Shown: positions 29,281 through 37,614, counted from the first letter of the stretch. The stretch: DNA of 64,000 nucleotides from Thalassobaculum litoreum DSM 18839 (GCF_900102465.1 NZ_FNBW01000002.1:62001-126000), one strand, 5' to 3'. A program made the numbers and translations. The notes: generated by a model from the letters alone, not told the origin.

Positions 29281-29915
29281 GCCAAGCCTCAATGGCATCC
29301 GAACTGTACCTGATCACGCCGCCGCGTCTTCCCGACGTGGCGGCGTTTTGCGAGGACCTGGCGGCCGCACTCGACGCCGGCCCGGTCGCCTGCCTGCAGC
29401 TTCGTCTGAAGGACGTGGAGGACGACGCCATCCTGCGCGCCGCCGACGCGATCCTGCCGGTCTGCCACCAGCGCGGCGTGCCGCTGCTGATGAACGACCG
29501 CCCGGATCTGGCGATCACGTCGGGCTGCGACGGCTGCCATGTGGGCCAGTCGGACACGCCCTATGCCCAGGCGCGCAAGCTGATGGGCCCGGGTGCGCAG
29601 ATCGGCGTGACCTGCAAGAACAGCCGGCACCTGGCCATGGAAGCCGGCGAGGCCGGGGCCGACTACGTCGCCTTCGGCGCCTTCTTCCCCTCCTCCACCA
29701 AGGACGAGACCACCATGGCCTCGGTCGAGGTTCTGGAGTGGTGGGCGGAGATGATGACCGTGCCCTGCGTCGCCATCGGCGGCATCACCCAGCAGAACTG
29801 CGCCCCGCTGGTCGAGGCCGGAGCGGATTTCCTGGCGGTGATCAATGCGGTCTGGGGATACCCGGACGGTCCGGCCGCCGGGGTGAGAGCGTTCGAGGCG
29901 GTGCTGAAGGGCTGA
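29277..29915 (+). CDS. thiE: Thiamine-phosphate synthase
   Basis: ThiE joins the pyrimidine diphosphate and thiazole phosphate halves of thiamine. The TIM-barrel protein (212 residues) shows LQLRLKD near residue 40, LMNDRPDLA near 70, [19 protein letters not shown] and [11 protein letters not shown], and ends with the phosphate-binding AIGGI segment. The first start is a GTG overlapping the fba stop; ATG 29292 is an alternative. The thiamine link to transketolase at the head of the same group may be more than chance. Some barrel residues (ASVEVLEWW) differ from classic ThiE, so the divergent, ThiE-like alphaproteobacterial form is likely. Confidence 0.88.
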   Translation: MSQASMASELYLITPPRLPDVAAFCEDLAAALDAGPVACLQLRLKDVEDDAILRAADAILPVCHQRGVPLLMNDRPDLAITSGCDGCHVGQSDTPYAQARKLMGPGAQIGVTCKNSRHLAMEAGEAGADYVAFGAFFPSSTKDETTMASVEVLEWWAEMMTVPCVAIGGITQQNCAPLVEAGADFLAVINAVWGYPDGPAAGVRAFEAVLKG

Positions 29916-29919
29916 GGCC

Positions 29920-30288
29920 CTACTTCTCGCCCTTATCTCCGTCAAGGCCCTCGGACAATTTGGGGAAGTTGCCCATCATCTGCTTGGCCCAGTCGAGCTG
30001 TTCCGGCTCCTCGGCCTTGGCCGGCGCATCCTTGTCCTGGTGCTTCTCGCTGCCTTCGAGCGTCTCGATCGCCTGGGAGCGGATGCGCGCCCGGTCGTCC
30101 ACATTCATGTGGTCGAACTTGTCGCGGGCCGTCTCATAGTCGCCGCCCCCGCCTTCCTCGGCGACCTTGGCGATCGCCTCGTAGACGTCGTTGCGGCCGA
30201 CCACCTCCGCGGTGGCGTCGGCCAGCACGGTCAGGCTGCGGCGGGTACTGTTGTCGAGCCTATCGGTCTTACCGGGCGCACGGGCCAT
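29920..30288 (-). CDS. Hypothetical protein
   Basis: The 122-residue protein is hydrophilic and probably helical, with no signal peptide or membrane segment. The N-terminal half (RRSLTVLADATAEVVGRNDVYEAIAKVAEEGG) could form a small helical bundle; the C-terminal 50 residues are rich in Lys, Glu and Asp and look disordered. I do not recognise the family. It converges on thiE with four bases between the stops. Codon use resembles the neighbours. Confidence 0.6.
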   Translation of the reverse strand: MARAPGKTDRLDNSTRRSLTVLADATAEVVGRNDVYEAIAKVAEEGGGGDYETARDKFDHMNVDDRARIRSQAIETLEGSEKHQDKDAPAKAEEPEQLDWAKQMMGNFPKLSEGLDGDKGEK

Positions 30289-30553
30289 GGGTGGGAGCCT
30301 CCCAAATCACCGGGTCGAGTTGTTATCAAGTGTACACCTACAACCGAGTATTCGCAGCAAACATCTGAGACTCCACACTTTGTCGGCCCGACACGTATTT
30401 GTGATCCATGCCCGGTCAACCCGAAGGTCGACCGACGATCCCTTCCGGGTTCCGGGAGACGCCCGCGGCGGGGGGCAAAGCGTGGACACCGCGCGCCCCG
30501 CCTGATACAAGCCGCCGCGATTTCCGGCACTTCTTTTCGCGGACGGGACTTCA

Positions 30554-31120
30554 ATGAAGATCAACGGCAACGCGGTGCGTATCGGCAATGTGGTCGAGCA
30601 CCAGAACCGGCTCTGGGTCGTCACCAAGACGCAGGCGGTGAAGCCCGGCAAGGGCGGCGCCTTCAACCAAGTCGAGATGAAGGACATTCGCAGCGGCACC
30701 AAGCTGAACGAGCGCTTCCGCGCCGACGAGCAGGTCGAGCGCGTGCGCCTCGAACAGCGTCAGGCGACCTTCCTGTATGCCGATGACGACAACCTGCATT
30801 TCATGGACGGCGAGACCTACGAGCAGATCATGGTCAAGACCGAGATGGTCGGCGAGCAGAAGGCCTTCCTGCAGGACGGCATGGCCGTGACCATCGAGTC
30901 CTACGAGGAAGAGCCGCTCTCGGTGACCCTGCCCGACACCGTCGTGATGCAGATCGTCGAGGCCGACGCCGTGGTGAAGGGGCAGACCGCCTCCTCCTCC
31001 TACAAGCCGGCCGTTCTGGAGAACGGCGTGCGGGTCATGGTGCCGCCGCACATCGAGTCCGGCACCCGGATCGTGGTGAAGCCGGAAGACTCCACCTACG
31101 TCGAGCGCGCGAAAGACTGA
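30554..31120 (+). CDS. efp: Elongation factor P
   Basis: EF-P rescues ribosomes stalled at polyproline stretches. Three beta-barrel domains fit the 188-residue length. The loop carrying the modified residue reads VKPGKGGAF, placing the modification-site lysine at about residue 33, so an EpmA-type lysylation rather than arginine rhamnosylation would be expected. The second and third domains end with the conserved [19 protein letters not shown]. It has clear clients in this window: TolA and the OmpA-like protein downstream both carry runs of prolines. A GC-rich hairpin without a T-tract (31129-31147) follows. Confidence 0.97.
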   Translation: MKINGNAVRIGNVVEHQNRLWVVTKTQAVKPGKGGAFNQVEMKDIRSGTKLNERFRADEQVERVRLEQRQATFLYADDDNLHFMDGETYEQIMVKTEMVGEQKAFLQDGMAVTIESYEEEPLSVTLPDTVVMQIVEADAVVKGQTASSSYKPAVLENGVRVMVPPHIESGTRIVVKPEDSTYVERAKD

Positions 31121-31174
31121 GTATCGGCGGCCCGGCCGGACCGGGCCCCGCATCCAACCATCGAGGATCTGCCC

Positions 31175-31981
31175 ATGGCCGTCCGCTCGGCCCTGTACAA
31201 CGTCGTCTTCAAGGCCTGCCAGAAGGCAGCCCGCAGCCTGCGCCGCGACTTCGGCGAGGTCGAGAACCTGCAGGTCTCCAAGAAGGGACCGGCCGACTTC
31301 GTGTCGACCGCCGACAAGCAGGCCGAGAAGCTGCTGTACGAGGAGCTGAAGCACGCCCGGCCGAAATACGGCTTCCTGATGGAAGAGTCCGGCACCGTCG
31401 AGGGCACCGATCCCAACAAGCAGCGCTGGATCATCGACCCGCTGGACGGAACCCTGAACTTCCTGCACGGCATTCCGCATTTCGCCATCTCGGTCGCCCT
31501 GGAGGAAAAGGGCGAGATCATCGCCGGCGCCGTTTACCAACCGCTGACCGACGAGTTCTACTGGGCCGAGAAGGGTGCCGGCGCCTATCTTAACGACCGC
31601 CGCCTGCGGGTCTCCGGACGCCGCAACATGCAGGAATCCGTGATGGCCACCGGCATTCCGGTCACCGGGCTCGGCGGCGACCACAATACCTTCATCGCCC
31701 AGCAGCTTGCGGTGATGGGAGCGACCGCCGGCGTGCGCCGGTTCGGGGCCGCCGCCCTGGACCTGGCCTGGGTCGCCTCGGGCCGCTTCGACGGGTACTG
31801 GGAACACAAGCTGAATCCGTGGGACATCGCCGCCGGCCTCCTCCTGGTGAAGGAGGCTGGCGGATACGTCAGCGACTTCGCCGGCCGCACCGAAGTCCTC
31901 GAATCGGGCGATGTTGTTGCCGCCAACGACGCGCTGCACGCGCCTCTGTTGAAGCTTCTGCGCGGCGCGAAGTCCGCATAA
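31175..31981 (+). CDS. suhB: Inositol monophosphatase family protein (SuhB)
   Basis: The 268-residue protein has the two metal-binding signatures of the family, WIIDPLDGTLNF near residue 88 and WDIAAGLLLVKEAGG near 217, and the upstream EES motif. Members hydrolyse inositol 1-phosphate or related sugar phosphates; SuhB also acts as a factor in rRNA antitermination in E. coli. Which role applies here is not shown by the sequence. It follows efp by 54 bases in the same direction, an order frequent in Alphaproteobacteria. Confidence 0.93.
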   Translation: MAVRSALYNVVFKACQKAARSLRRDFGEVENLQVSKKGPADFVSTADKQAEKLLYEELKHARPKYGFLMEESGTVEGTDPNKQRWIIDPLDGTLNFLHGIPHFAISVALEEKGEIIAGAVYQPLTDEFYWAEKGAGAYLNDRRLRVSGRRNMQESVMATGIPVTGLGGDHNTFIAQQLAVMGATAGVRRFGAAALDLAWVASGRFDGYWEHKLNPWDIAAGLLLVKEAGGYVSDFAGRTEVLESGDVVAANDALHAPLLKLLRGAKSA

Positions 31982-32096
31982 AGCGCGTTCCCCTGCCATT
32001 TATAGTGATTTAGCCGCCGCTGCGACTCGGCGGCGCTGTTGTCGGACTCCCCACCTCTGGTATAACCGGCGGGCAATCGCTGGTTCGGGAGGAACG

Positions 32097-33146
32097 ATGC
32101 GGGGACATCGCGCGCACGTCGCACTGACGCTTATCGCCGCCGCCATCGCCGCCACGGGCGGGTCCGCTCCGCTGCGGGCGCAGACGGTCACGAGCCCATA
32201 CATAGAGACCAATCCGAACGTTACGGTCGATCTGAGCGTACTCGACGGCTATGGCGGGTCCGCCGGAACCATGCCGGGCTACGCGCCACCGATGCCGTCT
32301 CCGGGCGCCTATCCGACGCCGGGCGTGACGACCGGGGCGCCGAACAACGTCCCCACATTCCTGGTGCGGCCGGATGCGCCGCGCTACGCGGCCCCGCCCC
32401 CGGCGGTCCAGGCGCTGATCCAGGGCCGCAGCGGCAGCGCACCGTCGCGCTCGGTCGCCGCCGTGCCGCGGGCCTCCGCCTCTACCCAGGCGCCGGAGCT
32501 GCGCCAGCCCACGCCGCGCCCGTCCAGTTCCTCGACCGCCGCGTCGAGCACCGCCGTGCCGAAACCGGTCACGCCGAAGCCGCAACCGCAGCAGAGCGCA
32601 TCGGCCGCGCCGACACCGCCGCCGCCGCCGCCTCCGGCGCCCTCGGCTAGCAGCAGCGCCGGCGCCACGCCGCCACCCCCGCCGCCGAGCGAGCCGAAGC
32701 CGACCCGTAGCGCTTCCGCGGCCCCACCGCCTCCGCCACCGGCCGTGCCGAAGCGGCAGGAGGCCACGCCCGCCTCCGCCCCGGTGGCCACGACCTCGAA
32801 CCCGGCGCCGCAGCCGTCGTCGCAGAGCGCCAGCGGCGACACCACCCGCATCGCCTTCCCCGGCGGCCAGTCCCAGCTTCCCGGCGACGCCGCGGCCAAG
32901 CTCGATCCGGTCATCGCCAAGCTGAAAGAGGACAGCGGGCTGCGCCTGCAGCTCATGGCTTATGCCAACGGCGATCAGGACGGCGCCAACAAGGCCCGCC
33001 GTCTGTCCCTGTCCAGGGCTCTGGCCGTCCGCGCGTATCTCATCGACAACGACATCGCCAGCACGCGCATGGATGTCCGCGCCCTCGGCAATCGGGCCGA
33101 TGACGGTCCGGCCGACCGGGTCGATCTCGTCGTCATAAACCGCTGA
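32097..33146 (+). CDS. Proline-rich OmpA-family protein
   Basis: A signal peptide (residues 1 to about 28, ending PLRAQ) shows export. Residues 40-250 are low in complexity and rich in Pro, Ser and Ala, with several runs of six to eight prolines. The C-terminal domain (about 258-349) resembles OmpA/MotB: LPGDAAAKLDPVIAKL, ANGDQDGANKARRLSLSRALAVRAYL and the final GNRADDGPADRVDLVV. This is a shortened or divergent version of the peptidoglycan-binding fold. It precedes a MotA-like and a MotB-like gene and may belong to the same envelope complex, which is inference. Confidence 0.78.
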   Translation: MRGHRAHVALTLIAAAIAATGGSAPLRAQTVTSPYIETNPNVTVDLSVLDGYGGSAGTMPGYAPPMPSPGAYPTPGVTTGAPNNVPTFLVRPDAPRYAAPPPAVQALIQGRSGSAPSRSVAAVPRASASTQAPELRQPTPRPSSSSTAASSTAVPKPVTPKPQPQQSASAAPTPPPPPPPAPSASSSAGATPPPPPPSEPKPTRSASAAPPPPPPAVPKRQEATPASAPVATTSNPAPQPSSQSASGDTTRIAFPGGQSQLPGDAAAKLDPVIAKLKEDSGLRLQLMAYANGDQDGANKARRLSLSRALAVRAYLIDNDIASTRMDVRALGNRADDGPADRVDLVVINR

Positions 33147-33210
33147 TCGATGGCCTGACCGCCACCGGCTCCGTCCCCGGGGGCCGACGAAGAAAAGGAC
33201 GTACCGCCTC

Positions 33211-34347
33211 GTGACCGATCCGCGTCGCTATCTGGTCCGCATGATCATCTTCCTCGTCGCGGTTCTGGTCGTGGCGGGCGTGCTGTTCGGAGCGCTGATC
33301 GACGCCTTCATGGCCAACCCGGCCCTGAACGGCGTGATCCTGGGTGTGGCGCTGATCGGCATCCTCTTCGTCTTTCAGCAGGTCTTCCTGCTGGCCCCGG
33401 AAGCCTCCTGGATCGACAGCTTCCGCAACAACATGTCGATGCAGCGCGACCCGGTGCTGCTGGCGCCGGTGGCGACCCTGCTGAACGAGCGCCAGTCGAG
33501 CGGCCGGCAGAGCACACTCTCGGCCATGTCGCTGCGCTCCCTGCTGGACAGCATCAGCGTGCGTCTGGAGGAGTCGCGGGACATCTCGCGCTATCTGATC
33601 GGCCTGCTGATCTTTCTCGGCCTGCTCGGCACGTTCTGGGGCCTGCTGCGCACGGTGGGCGCGGTGAGCGAGGTGATCAACGGCCTGTCGATCGAAAGCG
33701 GCGATCTCGGCACGGTGTTCTCGGACATGAAGGCCGGCCTGCAGTCGCCGCTGTCCGGCATGGGCACCGCCTTCGCCTCCTCCCTGTTCGGCCTCGCCGG
33801 CTCGCTGGTACTGGGCTTCCTCGACCTGCAGCTCGGCAAGGCGCAGAACCGGTTCTACAACGAGCTGGAGGAGTGGCTGTCGAGCTTCACCCGCCTGGGC
33901 GGCTCCTCGATCATCGGCGACGGCGAGCATTCCGCCACCGCCTACCAGCAGGCGCTGATGGAGCAGACGGCGGAGTCCCTCGACAAGCTGCAGCGCATCA
34001 TGTCGCGCGGCGAGGACGATCGGCGCAGCAACAACGCCATCATGGTCGCCCTGGTCGAACAGCTCCGCGAGTTGACCGACAAGCTGGACACCGACCGGGA
34101 CATGCTGCACCGGATGGTCTCCGCCCAGGACGACCTGCGGCCGGTGCTGTCACGGCTGGCCGATGCCAGCGGCGGCGGACGCGACGAGATCGTGCGCAGC
34201 CACCTGCGCAACATCGAGGCCTATATGGCGCGGATGCTGGAGGACAGCGGCAACGGCCGGGCGCAGATGACCGAGGAACTGCGGGGAGAGATCCGGCTCG
34301 TGGCGCGTACCATCGCGGCACTGGCCGAGGAAGAACGGCGGGACTGA
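33211..34347 (+). CDS. MotA/TolQ/ExbB-type proton-channel family protein
   Basis: The 378-residue membrane protein starts at GTG 33211. Hydrophobic segments lie at about 9-30 and 34-60. The family core follows at about 128-150 (YLIGLLIFLGLLGTFWGLL) and 185-215 (GMGTAFASSLFGLAGSLVLGF), the latter two matching the channel helices of MotA and TolQ. The C-terminal 160 residues are cytoplasmic and helical, with coiled-coil character. It is three bases from a gene for a MotB-like partner, so the two should form a proton-driven stator-like complex. There are no flagellar genes nearby, and it is clearly distinct from the tolQ in this window. Function is unknown. Confidence 0.82.
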   Translation: MTDPRRYLVRMIIFLVAVLVVAGVLFGALIDAFMANPALNGVILGVALIGILFVFQQVFLLAPEASWIDSFRNNMSMQRDPVLLAPVATLLNERQSSGRQSTLSAMSLRSLLDSISVRLEESRDISRYLIGLLIFLGLLGTFWGLLRTVGAVSEVINGLSIESGDLGTVFSDMKAGLQSPLSGMGTAFASSLFGLAGSLVLGFLDLQLGKAQNRFYNELEEWLSSFTRLGGSSIIGDGEHSATAYQQALMEQTAESLDKLQRIMSRGEDDRRSNNAIMVALVEQLRELTDKLDTDRDMLHRMVSAQDDLRPVLSRLADASGGGRDEIVRSHLRNIEAYMARMLEDSGNGRAQMTEELRGEIRLVARTIAALAEEERRD

Positions 34348-34350
34348 TCC

Positions 34351-36036
34351 ATGTCCGCGCTGTCCCGCCGACGCAATCGGGATACCAACACGTGGCCCGG
34401 CTTCGTCGACGCGCTCGCGTCGCTGCTGATGGTGATCATCTTCGTCCTGATGATCTTCATCGTCGCCCAGTTCTACCTCACTCAGATCCTGTCCGGTAAG
34501 GACGAGACCCTGGCGCGGCTGAACCAGCAGATCTCCGAGCTGTCCGACCTGCTGTCGCTGGAGCGCGAGGCCAACGCGGAACTGCGCGTGACCGTCGCCC
34601 AACTCTCCGCCGAATTGCAGACCTCACTGTCCACCCGCGACCGGCTCAGCGCCCAGGTCGATCGCCTGACCGCGGCCCAGTCGACCCTGGAGAGCCGGCT
34701 GGCGGAGCTTACCCGCGAGCGGGCCGTCCTGCAGGGCCGCATCGACAGCCTGGAGGCGGGACGCACCGGCGTCGACGCGCGGCTGCTGGAGGTGCTGAAG
34801 GAGCGCGACGCCCTGCTGGGCAAGCTGGCCGAGACCGAGCAGAAGGAGCGTATCGCCACCTCCGAGCGCGACGCCATCGCCACCGATCTCGACCGGGCGC
34901 TGGAGGTGGTTCAGGCCAACCGCGAGACCATAGAGCTGCAGCTCAAGGACCTGGAGCGTCTGCGCCGGGATCTGGCCGCCCTGCGCAAGACCCGCGACGA
35001 CCTGGAGAATCAGGTCTCCAGCCTCGCCGCCCTGCGCGAGCGGCTGCAGGCCGATCTCGACACCGCCGAGCAGTCGGTCGAGGCCCTGCAATCGGATCTG
35101 GAGGTGGAGCAGAAGACCGCGGAGGAGCTGCGCGCCGAGCGCGCGGCACTGGAGGCCACCCGCCAGGCCCTGCGCGAGGAGCTTGCCGCCGCCGCCGACA
35201 GGATCGCCGAGCTCGACCAGAACCTCGGCGCCGAGCGCGACAGGACCAAGGCCCTGGAGGCGAAGCTCGCCGACCAGACCGAGCGCACCCTGCTCGCCCA
35301 GCGCGAGATCGAGCAGCGCGATATCCGTCTGGAGGAGCTGTTCAGCGAGCTGAGCGCGACCCAGGAGACCCTGGTCCAGACCCGCAGCGCGCTGAGTGCC
35401 GAGGAGGAGGTCTCGAGCGAGGCCCAGCAGCAGGTCGAACTCCTGAACGCCCAGATCGCCGCCCTGCGCCAGCAGCTCGCCCGGATCGAGAAGGCGCTGG
35501 AGATCTCCGAACAGGAGAACGAGGAGAAGCGGTCGCGCATCGTCGACCTCGGCAAGCGCCTCAACGCCGCGCTGGCCACGAAGGTGCAGGAGCTGGCGCG
35601 GTTCCGCAGCGAGTTCTTCGGCCGCCTGCGCGAGGTGCTGTCCGGCCGTCAGGACATCCGCATCGTCGGCGACCGCTTCGTCTTCCAGTCGGAGGTGCTG
35701 TTCGAGTCCGGCTCGGCCGAGATCGGCGAGAACGGCCGCGAGTCCCTCGCCCAGCTCGCCAGCACCCTGCAGGAGATCGCCGGGCGGATCCCCGACGACA
35801 TCAACTGGATCCTGCAGATCGAGGGTCATACGGACACCGTGCCGATCTACAACGAGCAGTTCGCCAACAACTGGGAGCTGTCCGCCGCCCGGGCGATCTC
35901 GGTGGTCGAGTTCCTGATCGAACAGGGCATTCCGGCGAGCCGTCTGTCGGCCACCGGATACGGCGAGTTCCAGCCGATCGACACCGAGAACATCAACCGC
36001 AACCGGCGCATCGAGCTGAAACTGACCCAACGTTAG
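34351..36036 (+). CDS. MotB-like protein with long coiled coil and OmpA domain
   Basis: The 561-residue protein has a short cytoplasmic start and one membrane helix (about 20-45, FVDALASLLMVIIFVLMIF). Asp20 occupies the position of the proton-carrying Asp of MotB and TolR. Then comes an uninterrupted coiled coil of about 360 residues (about 50-410), rich in Leu, Glu, Gln and Arg. The C-terminal OmpA-like peptidoglycan-binding domain (about 430-561) contains SEVLFESGSAEIGENG, EGHTDTVPIYN, NWELSAARA and NRRIELKL. The coiled coil could reach far across the periplasm. It pairs with the MotA-like gene immediately upstream. The pair recurs beside rpmE in Alphaproteobacteria as far as I recall, without assigned function. 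Confidence 0.82.
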   Translation: MSALSRRRNRDTNTWPGFVDALASLLMVIIFVLMIFIVAQFYLTQILSGKDETLARLNQQISELSDLLSLEREANAELRVTVAQLSAELQTSLSTRDRLSAQVDRLTAAQSTLESRLAELTRERAVLQGRIDSLEAGRTGVDARLLEVLKERDALLGKLAETEQKERIATSERDAIATDLDRALEVVQANRETIELQLKDLERLRRDLAALRKTRDDLENQVSSLAALRERLQADLDTAEQSVEALQSDLEVEQKTAEELRAERAALEATRQALREELAAAADRIAELDQNLGAERDRTKALEAKLADQTERTLLAQREIEQRDIRLEELFSELSATQETLVQTRSALSAEEEVSSEAQQQVELLNAQIAALRQQLARIEKALEISEQENEEKRSRIVDLGKRLNAALATKVQELARFRSEFFGRLREVLSGRQDIRIVGDRFVFQSEVLFESGSAEIGENGRESLAQLASTLQEIAGRIPDDINWILQIEGHTDTVPIYNEQFANNWELSAARAISVVEFLIEQGIPASRLSATGYGEFQPIDTENINRNRRIELKLTQR

Positions 36037-36075
36037 AAGAAATTGCCGACTGCCCCTTGCGCAAACCCACCCTCT

Positions 36076-36089
36076 CGGGTAATTACCCG
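36076..36089. promoter_or_regulatory. Perfect 14-base palindrome upstream of rpmE
   Basis: CGGGTAATTACCCG is its own reverse complement and lies about 60 bases before the rpmE start. It could be an operator or a small hairpin in the leader. No known regulator site was matched to it. Confidence 0.4.
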
Positions 36090-36148
36090 CGTTCTGAAAT
36101 GCACCGGCGACCGTTGGGGCGCCTCGACGACGTGACGGGAGAGACCCG

Positions 36149-36367
36149 ATGAAAGCCGATATCCATCCGGACTACCACGAGATCAAGGTCGTCATGACCG
36201 ACGGCACCGAGTACATGACCCGCTCCACCTACGGGAAGCCGGGCGACGTGCTGAAGCTGGAAATCGACTCCAAGTCGCATCCGGCCTGGACCGGCCAGCA
36301 CCGCATCGTCGACAGCGGCGGTCAGGTCGCGCGCTTCAACAAGCGCTTCGCCGGCCTCGGCATCTGA
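36149..36367 (+). CDS. rpmE: 50S ribosomal protein L31
   Basis: L31 bridges the ribosomal subunits. The 72-residue protein begins [19 protein letters not shown] and contains the conserved [24 protein letters not shown] tail in parts. The CxxC zinc cysteines of the classic type A form are absent, so this is the zinc-free form; zinc-dependent swapping is therefore not needed. A GGGAGAG ribosome site precedes the ATG, and a strong terminator follows 24 bases after the stop. Confidence 0.95.
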   Translation: MKADIHPDYHEIKVVMTDGTEYMTRSTYGKPGDVLKLEIDSKSHPAWTGQHRIVDSGGQVARFNKRFAGLGI

Positions 36368-36391
36368 TCCATACGGAACGACGGTTTACGG

Positions 36392-36421
36392 ACGGCGGCC
36401 TTCGGGCCGCCGTTTTCGTTT
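36392..36421 (+). terminator. Rho-independent terminator after rpmE
   Basis: A perfect nine-pair stem (ACGGCGGCC and GGCCGCCGT) closes a TTCG tetraloop at 36401-36404 and is followed by TTTCGTTTTC. The downstream minus-strand DUF1465 gene ends just after it. Confidence 0.9.
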
Positions 36422-36432
36422 TCAGGACTTGA

Positions 36433-36870
36433 TCATGATCGGCGGCCGCCGCCGATGCGGTCGTCCAGGCGCGACACCCGCTCGAACAGGCGGCGGCTGC
36501 GGGTCAGCAGGCTGCGCAGCTCGTCCGAGATCTCGGGGTCCTGCTCGGCATCCGTCACGGAGCAGACGTCATGCCCGTCGAGCCGGTTGCCCGGGTCGCG
36601 GGCGGCCTCCGGCGGCAGCTCGCCAGCATGGATCGCCTTCTGCACCATCAGCCAGGCCAGACATTGCGACAACCGGGTGGTGACCCGCAGCGCCTCGCAA
36701 CTCGCCCGCGTGCGGCCGCGCGAGGGCGGCATCCGACGGGGATAACCGGTTCTGCGGCTGCGCTCGGCGTGGCTTCGGGCCTGCTCCAAAAGGTCCATGA
36801 CCTCCCGATACGGGCCATCGAGGACCACGACCGCAGCAACCGCGGTCCTTTGGTTAATTTGTTGCGTCAT
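36433..36870 (-). CDS. DUF1465 family protein
   Basis: I start at ATG 36870, giving 145 residues that begin MTQQINQRTAVAAVVVLDGPYREVMDLLEQAR; the open frame upstream of this has no family character. The protein is helical and basic in the middle (RGRTRASCEALRVTTRLSQCLAWLMVQKAIHAGE), and ends in a basic DDRIGGGRR. These features match DUF1465, a small alphaproteobacterial family sometimes described as regulators. No DNA-binding motif can be named from the sequence. It is divergent from the Hsp20 gene. Confidence 0.75.
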   Translation of the reverse strand: MTQQINQRTAVAAVVVLDGPYREVMDLLEQARSHAERSRRTGYPRRMPPSRGRTRASCEALRVTTRLSQCLAWLMVQKAIHAGELPPEAARDPGNRLDGHDVCSVTDAEQDPEISDELRSLLTRSRRLFERVSRLDDRIGGGRRS

Positions 36871-36920
36871 CAAAACAAGTATGGGGCAGGCCGAGTGGAT
36901 GTCCAACCCGAGATACCCCT

Positions 36921-36949
36921 CTTGAACTGAAATTATGCTGTGCCTATCT
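36921..36949 (+). promoter_or_regulatory. Sigma-32 (RpoH)-type heat-shock promoter of hsp20
   Basis: CTTGAA at 36921-36926 and CCTATCT at 36943-36949 are separated by 16 bases. This matches the alphaproteobacterial RpoH promoter form (CTTGAA, then a CYTATNT-type -10). Transcription would begin near 36956, leaving a leader of about 97 bases before the Hsp20 start. Confidence 0.75.
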
Positions 36950-36955
36950 GGATAG

Positions 36956-37052
36956 TCGCCGGGGCGCCGATGATCGGGTCCCGGCAGTGAACCGCCCGGC
37001 CAGTATGGCGGGCATGGGTCTGAAACCACTTCGCTTCTGAGGAGGATGTGGC
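36956..37052 (+). promoter_or_regulatory. ROSE-type RNA thermometer in the hsp20 leader
   Basis: The final hairpin pairs TTCGCTT (37030-37036) with the Shine-Dalgarno AGGAGGA (37040-37046) across a three-base loop, with one internal G mismatch. TCGCT at 37031-37035 fits the U-Y-G-C-U motif of ROSE elements, whose bulged G opposite the ribosome site is characteristic. A CCGCC/GGCGG hairpin and other GC-rich dyads lie upstream, giving the multi-stem layout of the class. The structure would hide the ribosome site at normal temperature and melt on heating. Confidence 0.72.
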
Positions 37053-37526
37053 ATGCGTACGATTGATTTTACCCCCGTTTTCCGGTCCACGGTCGGCTTC
37101 GACCGCATGGCGCGGCTCATGGATGACATGATGCGTGCCGGCGATGCCGCCAACGTTCCGGCCTACCCGCCCTACAACATCGAAAAGCTCGGTGAGGACG
37201 ACTACCGCATCACCATGGCGGTCGCCGGCTTCGGTGAGGGCGACCTCGACATCACCGTGGAAGACACCACGCTGGTGATCTCCGGCAAGGTGGAGAAGAC
37301 CGAGGAGGAGGCCAACCGCAGCTTCCTGCATCGCGGTATCGCCACCCGCGCGTTCGAGCGCCGCTTCCAGCTCGCCGAGACCATCAAGGTGGTCGGCGCC
37401 AGTGTCGAGCACGGCCTCCTGCACGTCGACCTCGTCCACGAGGTTCCGGAGGAGAAGAAGCCGCGCAAGGTCGAGATCGCCAGCGGCGTGTCGACCAAGC
37501 GCCTGGAGGGCACGCAGGCCGCCTGA
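37053..37526 (+). CDS. Small heat-shock protein, Hsp20/IbpA family
   Basis: This 157-residue chaperone binds unfolding proteins without ATP. The N-terminus MRTIDFTPVFRSTVGFDRMARLMDDM is that of the IbpA-like class A proteins in Alphaproteobacteria. The alpha-crystallin domain spans about 37-130: YNIEKLGEDDYRITMAVAGF, DTTLVISGK, FLHRGIATRAFERRFQLAE and GLLHVDLVHEVPEE. Control appears two-layered: an RpoH-like promoter and a ROSE thermometer. A strong terminator follows. Confidence 0.95.
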   Translation: MRTIDFTPVFRSTVGFDRMARLMDDMMRAGDAANVPAYPPYNIEKLGEDDYRITMAVAGFGEGDLDITVEDTTLVISGKVEKTEEEANRSFLHRGIATRAFERRFQLAETIKVVGASVEHGLLHVDLVHEVPEEKKPRKVEIASGVSTKRLEGTQAA

Positions 37527-37550
37527 CCGGCGCCCCGCCTCTGACGAACG

Positions 37551-37581
37551 AGGCCGGCTCCCGAGGGAGCCGGCCTTTTTC
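37551..37581 (+). terminator. Rho-independent terminator after hsp20
   Basis: A near-perfect stem of 11-12 pairs (AGGCCGGCTCCC and GGGAGCCGGCCT) with a tight loop ends in TTTTT. It may also act on the converging lipoprotein gene, although the A-tract on that side is short. Confidence 0.9.
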
Positions 37582-37614
37582 ATGCCCGGAACTGCCGCTG
37601 GGTCAAATACGGCC

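Noticed and set aside
33211-36036. Zorya anti-phage system (ZorA/ZorB)
   Set aside because: The MotA/MotB-like pair recalls ZorAB, but in Zorya the long tail is on the MotA-like protein, and ZorC, ZorD or ZorE must follow. Here the long coiled coil is on the MotB-like protein and the neighbours are housekeeping genes.
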